From Glandiceps talaboti (taxonomy: Eukaryota; Hemichordata; Enteropneusta; Spengelidae), in the NCBI RefSeq assembly GCF_964340395.1, contig NC_135571.1, forward strand, positions 7,055,453 to 7,119,452: 64,000 nucleotides of DNA, in the 5' to 3' direction. The notes beneath the pieces are model-generated. The model ran no database searches, was not told the DNA's origin, and saw only the letters and a list, made by a program, of their open reading frames with translations. How positions within the stretch are numbered: position 1 is the first letter of the stretch; each line of letters starts with the position of its first letter. A program made the translations under genes and the position numbers. Positions 11,282 to 26,800 of the stretch are shown here, piece after piece.

Positions 11282-12240
11282 TTCTTATATAGCGCATTTC
11301 ATAAACTATCACAATGCGCTTTACAAAGCACAGAAAAACGAGTACAAAAACAGACTCAAGCACAAGTCTTATTTGAAGAAATAGTTCTTAAGACCTGATT
11401 TAAATGCCTGGAACTAGTGTAGTGACACTCTGCAGATACGATGGCAGCATTCCACAAGTGTGGAGCACAAATTGAGAATGTTCTGTCACCATAATAAGCA
11501 GTATTGCTGAGTGGTTGGTGTAAGTAAATTTCATTCCATGAGTTACTGCGTAAAGCACGGCTGGAGCTACGTTGGGTTATCAACTGATCAAGATAGCCAG
11601 ATGCAAAACCGTGAAGGACTTTGAATGTTAGGCAGAGAATTTTAAATTCTAAACGCTGTTAATACTGGTAGCCAGTGCAACACTTTGAGAAAAGGGGTAA
11701 TGTGGTTACACTTCTCTCTAATAACTAAACGAGCTGCAGAATTCTGAATCATTTGAAGTTTCCGAATCTCATATGCTGGGAAACCAAACAGTAAACTATT
11801 ACAAAAATCAAGACATGAAGTGACAAAAGCATTAATACATTTTCTCAATGGAATTTTGATCAAGCAAATCCCTGATTTTACCAATCTTCTAGAGCACTGA
11901 TATGAAGCCGATCCACACAAACTAGCCATGTGGGCTAACACCAATCTGATTAAAATCCGGCTAATCGTTCATTGCTATTTCATCTTCGTTATTTTGCCTG
12001 AATTGACCTTCTTGGTACATGTTTACATTTTTTAGCCTGATCGCGTAGAGGAGGCGATCAGGCTAAAAAAATGTAAACATGTACCAAGAAGGTCAATTCA
12101 GGCAAAATAATGAAGGTAAAATAGCAATGAACGATTAGCTGACATCTACATCGGATTTTAATCAGATTGGGCTAACACTAACTTCACAGTAATTGTTTTC
12201 ACTCATACCCAAAAGGCTTGATGTTGTCAGTAAAAGGTTT
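11262..12240 (-). mobile_element. 5'-truncated non-LTR retrotransposon (LINE), interrupted by a hairpin element
   Basis: The minus strand encodes the C-terminal end of a LINE reverse-transcriptase ORF. The segment 11944-11642 contains SCLDFCNSLLFGFPAYEI, then IQNSAARLVI and HITPFLKVLHWLPV, characteristic of CR1/L2/Rex-like and related LINE ORF2 tails. After a frame break, 11583-11356 contains YYGDRTFSICAPHLWNA, the usual terminal block. The 3' UTR has paired GCGC motifs (TAAAGCGCATTGTG then ATGCGCTATATAAG) and ends in ATTAG repeats. Only the last part of ORF2 is present and it is frameshifted, so it is a dead copy. It is split by the 228-bp element at 11942-12169. Confidence 0.85.
11942..12169. 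mobile_element. Foldback (hairpin) element with 9-bp target-site duplication
   Basis: Near-perfect inverted repeat of 228 bp. Arms are 11942-12044 and 12054-12169 with a 9-nt loop, and the outer ends are CAATCTGATTAAAATCCG. The right arm has 13 extra bases (about 12148-12160) that the left arm lacks. It is flanked by the direct repeat GGCTAACAC at 11933-11941 and 12170-12178. Removing the element and one repeat restores the LINE sequence. A 9-bp duplication is typical of Mutator-like elements, but the superfamily call is inference. It encodes nothing. Confidence 0.88.
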
Positions 12241-12410
12241 TGTTCAATCTTAGCCAGTTATATTTATTTTCAAAATTCGTGCACCACCCCCGATACAAAA
12301 TGGTTTAACCCTCACTATGCTCTGTCTTAATGTATGAGGCCTCGTTATCACATCAGTGCACACTATTAAATCATACCAGAGGGTGTAGGGGTGAACCCAT
12401 AAAACTAAAT

Positions 12411-18099
<5,689 letters not shown>

Positions 18100-18606
18100 A
18101 TCTAGCAACCATACACATCTGAAAAAGATCTTGTACTGTTATACGTATAGAAGTGTAGACAAGCTGACCAGGCAGTGTTTTTTTTTTGTTGTTGACTCGG
18201 TAATACTGAGAGCAAGAGTATCACACCAAGTTATTGGTGTTCGTGGGTGTATGGACAATGCAAGTAAGGATGAAGACTGTTGATTTGTTTTCATATTTCC
18301 TCTTGGGGTTGCATGATGTTTGAGGGCGCCCCACCACGGCGTACCTGACAGACTAACAACGTCATTACTCTGGTAATTGAGCCTTCGGTTTTCTGAGATA
18401 GACACAAACTAAAACTATTGTCGCAACATGTTAATTCAACAAATGATGACGTGGTTGAATTATGCACACGTGATTGTGTAACACCTTTGCTGAAGCTTCG
18501 TGTCACTCAAAGCACAGGGCTCAGCATGCTGGCATGTAATTGATTGATCGATCGATTTATCGATTATTTGATTGATTGATCGATTGATTGATTAATTTTG
18601 GGGTTA

Positions 18607-18612
18607 AATAAA
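18607..18612 (+). other. Candidate poly(A) signal for PTGR1
   Basis: AATAAA about 510 bp after the TAA at 18097-18099. A second AATAAA is at 18684-18689. Either could end the PTGR1 transcript. Confidence 0.45.
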
Positions 18613-19617
18613 ACGTATATTTTGTGATATTGATCAATTGACTGAATGATATTTGTTTTTTTCCTTCTCTCTTTATTGACTGAAATAAAGACACCTTGCT
18701 CATTCTTCTCCCCTTATCTAAATTAAAACACCCCTAATTTTATAATTGCCCTCAGAACATCCAGTAGAGATTTGAACGGATAACCTCAGTACAAGCTTCA
18801 GCAAAGAATATTCGCCCGTATGCGTTTAAAACGTAACATTTCTTTGTTATCGACAACTTTGTAACATAATTTCAAATAGCCATCAATCCGCGCATTGGAA
18901 ATTTCGATTACGACCTCTAACAGGCTAGTATAGGCCGACCAATCAGTATGACGGACACAAAACTTTGTGACCCCGTTTTGGCACACAGCCAGCACATGCA
19001 TGTCGAAAACAACATGCAGTTACGGCATTGACCTCCGAGCTCTCAGTCAACAAGGTATGAAATTCTGGATAATTTTCCAAAATTCCTTGAAAATGGAAAA
19101 TATGATGACTGTTGTCAACGCCTATCCAAAAAATGACATAGTTTATGCATTGCGACACGGAATTATGTATGTTAGTGGGCCAAATTGAAGCAGACGACAC
19201 CTGGGTTGCAGCAGACGTGACGGCCTGTACTTCTGGTGATACACGTGAAACCAGGTCGAATTCTTATGGATTGTTGATATTCCGGCGATAGGTATTTATA
19301 AAGTATCATCTTTATATATCTCACTTCTGTAAATTTTAGAATGACTTTGACAAGGAGGGGTAGTTTCAGAAATAATGAAACTGTAATTTATTCGCCATGA
19401 TTTTAGTGACACGGCGTCGATTACGTGTTTCAAATTCGTTGTCAAATACACGTTCTTACCCCTGAAATTGATAGACCAAACATATTCATTCAATCTACAA
19501 AACTGTTATAAAGTTAAGTGTGATAGTTCGTGTTTTCCCAACAACCATGGCCTGTGGCGTCGCATACACGGTGCGTGACTAACGACGTCCAAGTGAAATC
19601 CTAATCTATCCAGAGAT

Positions 19618-19955
19618 ATGATTCGTTTTTTACCGTACACACATGTACACGCTATTTCTAAAGACAGTTATGGCCGCATGTACGTAGCGCGTAGGACATT
19701 AGTCTTGCTGCTAGACTTTCGGGCTTTCTTTCGATGCTATAACTATAAGCGAACGAAGTTCGCATGTGAGGGCTTGCCCGAACTCGGATGTTCCATCCTC
19801 GATAGCGTTGTTCGGCTGTGTGTCCTATTTTATCGGAAGAACATCCGAGGGCTAGCTGATAGACTAGTAGGACATGGACACGAACTATGTGCAACGTTGA
19901 CGCTCACTTTTCAACTTGTCATGATACAATGTACGATGAAGCAAACTGAATCTTT

Positions 19956-19992
<37 letters not shown>

Positions 19993-20181
19993 ACAACAAC
20001 GTCGTTAGAAGTGAAGCGATATAGAACAACTGGTTTAGGCCGAAAAAATACAAATATATGTATCGGCCAACGATATGTAACCGTTCCCTGCGTTAGGTCA
20101 GTAAATGGACCGTACTGTGCGTACACCCTTTACAAGCAGGACTGCGGCCAACGTACCTGCAATAATTGTAGCTTTTTTTAA
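19618..20181 (+). other. Unexplained 187-codon open frame in a CpG-containing segment
   Basis: A long frame for this stop-rich DNA, starting ATG at 19618. The predicted product is Cys- and Arg-rich with a 12-residue glutamine run from a CAA repeat and shows no motif I recognise. The surrounding 19500-20370 keeps many CpG dinucleotides, unlike its neighbours. It contains an 11-bp inverted repeat CTCGGATGTTC/GAACATCCGAG (19783-19793, 19839-19849), a GCGAAC/GTTCGC hairpin (19749-19763), and a 17-bp direct repeat (20064-20080 and 20349-20365). It may be an inserted element or an unrecognised exon. Coding status is unproven. Confidence 0.25.
19958..19999 (+). repeat. CAA trinucleotide repeat
   Basis: About a dozen CAA units inside the open frame at 19618-20181; they account for its glutamine run. 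Confidence 0.9.
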
Positions 20182-21149
20182 ATTTTCATTTACAATACTT
20201 TTTTATTTATTTATTTATTTTTTTACATATGTTATTATTTTGTGTGACTCACCATTTTTCGTTTTACTTTTTATTTTCTTACGGGGTTTGCTTCTAGTGG
20301 AGGACCGAGAGCGACGAAGCGAAAGCTCTACATTACTGCATCTAGCTACGGCCAACGATATGTAAACCCTACATCATCTCAGATTCACGCTTGCTCACGA
20401 TTTAGACATCTTTTGAAAGTTGTGTAAATTCAGTGTACTAAGGCAATCATTTTCAAAGGTAACCAGTGCATGGTTTTCATAGGCAATGCACATCGAATAA
20501 CATATACTAAATCATTGTTTGTAACTCAAAAAATTGCAAAAACTTTTAAGAAATATTTAATATATTTGTTAAATTTGTTCACATTTTTCAGCTTTGTGTA
20601 ATTTATTCAGTTACAAACACAGACTTGGTCGAAGCAAGTATGTTAACATAGTAGAGTTGTTTTGTGAATTAAAAATCCAGCAGACAGACAGACAGTGGCA
20701 GCAAACACTGAGAAACAATTTGACATCCATATGGTGAGCAGTTTCTTATAGCTAGGTTTGTGTTACTATCAAACAGTAAGTGAACACCAACATGTTATGG
20801 TTAGTTGGTTTTACCTGTTTTTTTTTTTATGAAAGGGCTCTCTATTCATTGTAACTGTAACCATAGACCCTACATGGTTTGTGTAGTGTCTATGCTGTAT
20901 ATGTAACACTGAGCACAGACAATTAATTTTTCTTTGCACTGAGCAAGGTACACATATTATCAACAGTACTAAATACAACTTACTTACTAGTAAAGCTATT
21001 ATTCTCGAAAACAAAATGGGAGCAAATGGCTATACAAAGCACAATATGTGGAATACAAGGGGCAGGTGGGAATGTAGTCCGTAAGGTATGCTATGACAGG
21101 GCACCCTCTCACATCGGTCAACCCCTTTCACAGAGCAGGCTAGTGAGGG

Positions 21150-21535
21150 AGGTATGCCACAATGTATAATAATAATATAAGTGAATTTATAATGTGCCTT
21201 TCCTCTGAGTCTGAGAGCTCAAGGCGCTCACAATTATTACCCCTAGCACAGGTCAATGGCAGTACAACAGCCCTTTATACTTCCTCAACTCCCTGGGGAG
21301 TATACAGTCCATTGCAGCCTCTATAAGTGCACAGGATTTAAGCATTCACATTGCAACTTCTATCCTACCAGGTCCCCAATTATACAGCTGGGTTGACTGA
21401 GGCACAATCATGGTTCAAATCTTGCCCAAAGACTTTAGCCACTCAGAAACAAATGACAGCGATGAAGCTCAAATCTGCCACCTGCAGATTCCAAACCGAC
21501 CATGCTAACCATTCACCCATCATGACTCCATAATG
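21150..21535 (-). mobile_element. SINE-like repeat (minus orientation), copy 1
   Basis: Read on the minus strand it contains CTCCCCAGGGAGTTGAGGAA, then AAGGGCTGTTGTAC, then GAGCGCCTTGAGCTCTCAGA, and a tail of ATT repeats (plus strand about 21165-21180). The same phrases in the same order occur on the plus strand at 32063-32177. The CGCTTTGAG..GCGCTATATAA type of 3' end is common in animal SINE/LINE tails. No protein is encoded. Confidence 0.6.
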
Positions 21536-22419
21536 TATCTTACTGCCTAGTGAGAATGGAGTTGGGCTATAAGATTTTTTCACAAAAGACACAATACATG
21601 CAATTATATGTTTTAACATATCATTTTATTCCATCACATCCGAGCATTTAGTATAATCTTTATATATTTATAACCAGTGGCAGTGTTTATTAGGTATTTG
21701 TATAACCATCTATCAGTATGTGCTATACAGGAGAAATTAAGTTGTATTTGTAACTGTTGTTTGGATGGATTAGGGACACTTGCACAAGCTCAATAAGCGA
21801 ACATTGTTTGTTAAGGACAAAACCCTTTCCCCTATTAAATGAACATTCACAAGTGTGACATCACACATTTATATATGATGTAAACCATAATGCAAAATGT
21901 AGTGGTCACACCACTATGATCGATGCAATGTAAAAAGATGGTAAACATGAATTTCCATCCTTTCATATGAACCTGTTTACTGTTTAAAGTTTTCGAAATT
22001 TGGTTAGAAGTTCGAAAATGAAGTTCAGCAACTGCATTGACGTTCGCTTTTGAACTTGTATGACATTGTGCGATCATCCCTTAGCATGGTAGAAGGAACA
22101 CATGGCTTTCTATACAAGTATTGCTGTGGTGGATAACTGATTGACATACAGATATACCCTGGTTTAGACAATTTCTACATTTTTAGACACATGTTGTCAG
22201 GCATATTATATAGTACATGTACACTTTGACGAGATACCTACAAAATTTACAACATCACCACTTTGATAGTATAATTTTTGCTGGCTTTATTACAACTGAG
22301 ATCATAGTTTTGTCTAAAGTAAATGTATACAGACTTCTGATCCTTCTTATTGGCAATAATGAATTTGTTGCTTTGATAGTGGTGACCCCAGATCGAGACT
22401 CACGATAGCGTAGTTCAAG

Positions 22420-22667
22420 AAGGAACTTGCAAACCCGCCATGTTGAATGTTGCATCATGGGAAATGTGATAATAAATACTAATCAATTAGTATTGTAAAC
22501 AATGTTGTTAAATTGTTTATAACCACGAATGATCAATTCATATTTAGCTTGACCAGTGTAGGAGGTTTATTTCATCGGTAGCTCCAGATAAGATATTACG
22601 ATAACCACAGATAATCCCAAAGTCCTTTGCGTCTGAGCATGCTCAGTCTGGATTGCAAGTTCCATAT
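22420..22667 (-). mobile_element. MITE family A copy
   Basis: Full-length copy in reverse orientation. Ends are GGAACTTGCAA (22421) and TTGCAAGTTCC (to about 22663), and it contains TGAGCATGCTCA. Its terminal TA dinucleotides are degraded. It lies about 1.2 kb beyond the TUBGCP2 stop, and its TTTATT at 22567-22572 is the first AATAAA I could find on the minus strand downstream of that gene. Confidence 0.88.
22567..22572 (-). other. Candidate poly(A) signal for TUBGCP2, inside a MITE
   Basis: AATAAA on the minus strand, about 1.33 kb after the TUBGCP2 stop (23902-23900). It belongs to the MITE sequence itself. A variant signal nearer the stop cannot be excluded. Confidence 0.25.
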
Positions 22668-23284
22668 TATAATGATGTTGACTGTACGGTTATACTTCAG
22701 AAAATTATGACAAAATTATGACCTTGGTACATGTGAAATATGGTTTTATCAATTATAAAATGGTATGCTTGGACACGCCACGTGTACCCCCTTCAACCAA
22801 GTATAAACTATACCCTACACACAGGCAGGGGAAATGTCAGTAAATCAGAATTTGAACTCAAAAATTTGAAGATAATATTTCTTATATCAAATGTATACCT
22901 TAATCTCTCATTTTGAAAAATAGTTTAAACATAGAAAAGTATGAAAAATAGTGAAATGTGTACAATTTGTTCTGTTCATTATTTAACTCTGTACAGGAAA
23001 TAGAAAAGGAGACAGAAAATAGACTGAATTTACATAGTTGAATTTAAATAGAGTATCTAACTAGTTAGTATAAAAATTAGGTATTAGCAAATATAGGTAC
23101 ATTTGTACGAGTGGCTTCATTGTCAACTTTCTTTTATGTATTGTTCTCATGGGCCAGTTTTTTTTTTCATTATGAAAAGAAATTGTTTTACAATGGTTAT
23201 AACACACAAGCAGTTCAAAGTTTTTAGCACTGAGCTTTCGATCTGTCTTGGTTGACGATCCTCATTGACTTGTGTTATACCAAA

Positions 23285-23395
23285 TTGACTTGTGTTATAA
23301 TGGTGGCAGCAGTGGGATTTGAACCCATGCCATTCAAATGACCTACTCATCTGACGCACCCATCAAATGACCCACTCACAACATGCAGAAATGAC
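23285..23395 (-). repeat. tRNA-like B-box sequence, possible SINE remnant
   Basis: The minus strand reads CATGGGTTCAAATCCCACTG, which contains the RNA polymerase III B-box consensus GGTTCAAATCC. A clear A box and cloverleaf are not visible, so this is at most a decayed tRNA-derived SINE and not a tRNA gene. Confidence 0.3.
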
Positions 23396-23899
23396 TTGAC
23401 GTCTACTGATCCCAGAATGATTTGAAAGAATTTGTCTCAAGTCTGTACTGACTGAAATTAGGTATTTGGCCACTGTTGGTCACTAAGTAATGGAGCTAAA
23501 CCTATTGTACAAACTTATCAACACCATTGTTAGTCACTAGAGGGCGATATCAACTGGCAAACTTTTTACAAACTTAACATTAACTTTGTCATCAGAGGGA
23601 GCTATTTACTGGAAAATGTTCAGTACACTTCAACGATGTTCTTCATATGGAGTTTTCTTTTGTACTAGACACATTTTCACGATGGGGCTGTTTCCTGGAC
23701 CTGCTTTCTGAACAAACTTCATAACACTGCATTGCTGTTTAACCATGACTGCATAACAAGGTGAAGTCTTTCTTCAAAACACATAAATATGGAAAATAAA
23801 ACTTAAGGGCAAAGATTCAAGTCAAAACAACTAGTATGTTTTTGGTGAAGTGTAAAGTCCATGAATGACAATAAACGATATCACACCATACTTTCTATT

Positions 23900-26800
23900 T
23901 TAAGTGTGGGATGATCTGGAAGACCTGGATTTTCCTGATCTATCCCTGGAGGTGTGTCTGTCTTTTCCAGACCTATCCTTGGAAGCGCCTCTTTCCTTCC
24001 GATCAAATCTCTCTCTAGATGATGATCTATCTGGAAGATAGGATGACGGTGGTGATCGTTTGCTGCCGGGAGATTTGTCGGATGACTTTGTTGAGCGATC
24101 ACTGCTGGATAAGGAACTGCTTCCAGATGATACTCCATACCCTGTTAGATTGAACAAAAAATGTAGACAAAGTTTGCATTAAGTTGCATATTTCTTCTCT
24201 TACAGAGAAATGAAATGAGAATCTGGAAAGTTAGCAAGATTTTTGTCAAACCAGATGATAAAACGTAGCAGTGTTAATCCAATTTGTCTTGAGCTAGTCG
24301 ACATTTTCTTTCAGGTTTAGTGAGTTTAATTGTAAATTGATAAATGAAGTAGTGTATAGTACAATTTTTCAAAAGCTAGTAGACTTTTCTTTCAGGTTTC
24401 GTGATTGTAAATTTATAAAATGTAGCAGGGTTAATACAATTTTTTAAAAACTAGTAGACTTTTCTTTTAGGTTTTGTGATTTTAATTGTAAATTGATAAA
24501 ATGTAGCAGTGTTAGTACAATATTTCTCGCACTAAACGACATTTTTTTTTCAGGTTTCGTGATTTTAATTGTAAATTGATATGTAGGGTTAGTACAATTT
24601 TCTTGAGCTAGTAGACACTTTGTTTCAGATTTCATAATTGTAATTGTAATTGTAATTATTTACCTGGATCATATGATTCTATATGTTGCATTTCTAGCAT
24701 GCTTCTCTCTGCCGCCAACTTCTCCAAAGGTTGAGTATAGAAACCATTAAAGTTTAACCGATAGATAATATTCATCATGTTATGTTCACATTCTGTGTGA
24801 CTATACACACTCAGTTTATCTAGGAGGTCTATCAGATGTTTGGAGAAGTTACTATCAAATGTTTCCACTGTACGTTCAAAGTTCTCACTCATCAAAACCT
24901 GGTCAACGTGGTCAGATACTACCTGTAAGGGTTACAAAATAAACATGTAAAGGGGAACAAGCTGAATTCATACGTATTTGGGTGCAGTTTTTGCTGCATA
25001 TTTAAAAGATACTCACAGTATTCCACTTACTGAAGCATACTTTAATAACCATCACTTGCAATTGACTGAACTTAAACCTGGTATAAGATATAACCCATTA
25101 TGATATGATGTAATTTATCATACATATCAAAAAATGTTCATAACCTCCTACCTTTGATGTAGTTTGTCTATCGTCTGCATCATGTGTCTCTTTCCGTTTA
25201 TTTCTACCAGTTTGACGATTTACTTCCTCTACATTCATACTTTCTGTCACTCTCTGAAAAAAAAAGTGTAGAGATGACATGAATTCAATAACAGTCACCC
25301 ATAAGTTTGTATTTCGGTTACCAGTTTACTTCAAGATTGTTTGAAATTTTGTACAGCCCTTGCAGCAATGGTCTACAGTAGCAGCCGATAAGAACTTGTT
25401 TTATCAGTAGTGGACAAACAAAACTGGCTTAGTTGGTGCCATAAAGTCTTCTTACTATCAAACTTTTTAAAACTGACATACATTGATAAAACACAATAGC
25501 AGGTGTCTTTGATGTAGATTCATGTGATGCTTTCATCAGCTTGTTTATGTCAATGAAAGATAGTCATATATATACGACCATATGAATAACTTTCATAAAG
25601 ATAAACAAACTGATGAGAACATAGCATGAGCCAACATCAGAGGCACTCACTGTTGTTTTGTATAAATGTATGTCAGTTTGATAGTGTGATAAGGAGAAGA
25701 CTTTTCGGCTCGAACAGAGCCAGTTTTAATTGTCCATTATTGGTAAAAACAAAATTCTTATCTGGAACATTGCTAGCATTCTGATCAGCGGCATTTCTAG
25801 ACTTGGTATAACAACATTCTGATCAGAGGTATCTCTAGACACTGCTGCGAAGGTTATACTGTTACGGGTATTACCTACAAAACTATTCTTCACTTGACTA
25901 CAATGTACATTTGTGATCTTTTTCAGTCAGACACACCCAGTCACACTCTACATTCTAAAAACAAGAGTCTACTTAAAAGCATTTACAAACAAATCACATA
26001 CACAGTAGTTTAAACATTAGAAGTTATAGAAATTGGTGGTTTCTCTTTTTAAAATGATCTGCAATAGGGAACTTGCAATCCAAACTGAGCATGCTCAGAT
26101 GCAAAGGACTATGGGATTATCTGTGGTTATCGTAATACCTAATCCGGAGCTACCGAAATAAACCTCCCACAATGGTCAGGGTAACTATGAATTGATTATT
26201 TGTGGTTACAAACAATGTAACAATATTGTTTACAATACTAATTAATTAGTATTTATTATCACATTTCCCATGATGCAACATTCAACATGGTGGGTTTGCA
26301 AATTCCCTATTGTAATATTGTCGCAATTCAGTCAGCAGGCTGCTATGTACAATATAAATAAACCATCAATAAAATAATCAATAATAATACAAGTTACAAT
26401 ACCTGGACAAAGTTGTGAAAAGTGACACAGACTAGGAGCAGTTTACTGACAATTTTTAGTAATTCAGTGTTAGTCAGCATACAGTCCTTTAGACATTTAT
26501 CTAGGAAGTCAGCATGATGGGCGATTACATCATCAATGTTAGATATCTGTAAACAAAACAGAAACATGACAAATCTCAACAACATGGCATTTTGACTGCA
26601 GAATAGTTGTGAATAGGGTCCTCATCCTCTCTGTGACATATAGTTTTTAAAATATACATGGTACAAACAGGCAGTGGTACAAACACAGTTTTTAAAATCC
26701 ACATGATGTGATGACATGTTTAATGTAGAACAGTGTTCTCATCCAGAGTTTTCTATCACCGCATCCCCACCCTTAAGATGCACAAATATTAGAAGTTTGC

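Larger units (their letters stand above)
9137..12410. other. Intergenic region between SLC22 and PTGR1
   Basis: Holds the SLC22 3' UTR, with a candidate AATAAA at 9718-9723 and an ATTAAA at 9302-9307. It also holds a repeat copy at about 9955-10178 and the 3' part of a foldback-type element around 9770-9840. A pentanucleotide satellite (10917-11281) and a truncated LINE with an inserted hairpin element (11262-12240) follow. A frame at 10457-10768 has no recognisable similarity. No gene is supported. Confidence 0.6.
18100..23899. other. Intergenic region between convergent PTGR1 and TUBGCP2
   Basis: Contains both 3' UTRs, a TGATTGATCGAT-rich tract (about 18540-18595), a CpG-containing stretch with a 187-codon frame (19618-20181), a SINE-like repeat (21150-21535), a MITE copy (22420-22667) and a small tRNA-like B-box sequence near 23310. 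A repeat phrase near 18355-18430 (CTGGTAATTGAGCCTTCGGTT) recurs in diverged form near 39155 and 51745. No recognisable gene is present. Confidence 0.6.

Noticed and set aside
23285-23395. tRNA gene on the minus strand
   Set aside because: Only a B box is convincing; no A box, acceptor stem or anticodon arm could be aligned, so it is listed only as a possible SINE remnant.
23881-24138. Alternative 85-codon frame over the last TUBGCP2 exon
   Set aside because: The phase-1 junction from exon 18 forces the Ser/Arg-rich frame ending at 23900; the alternative is a shadow frame.
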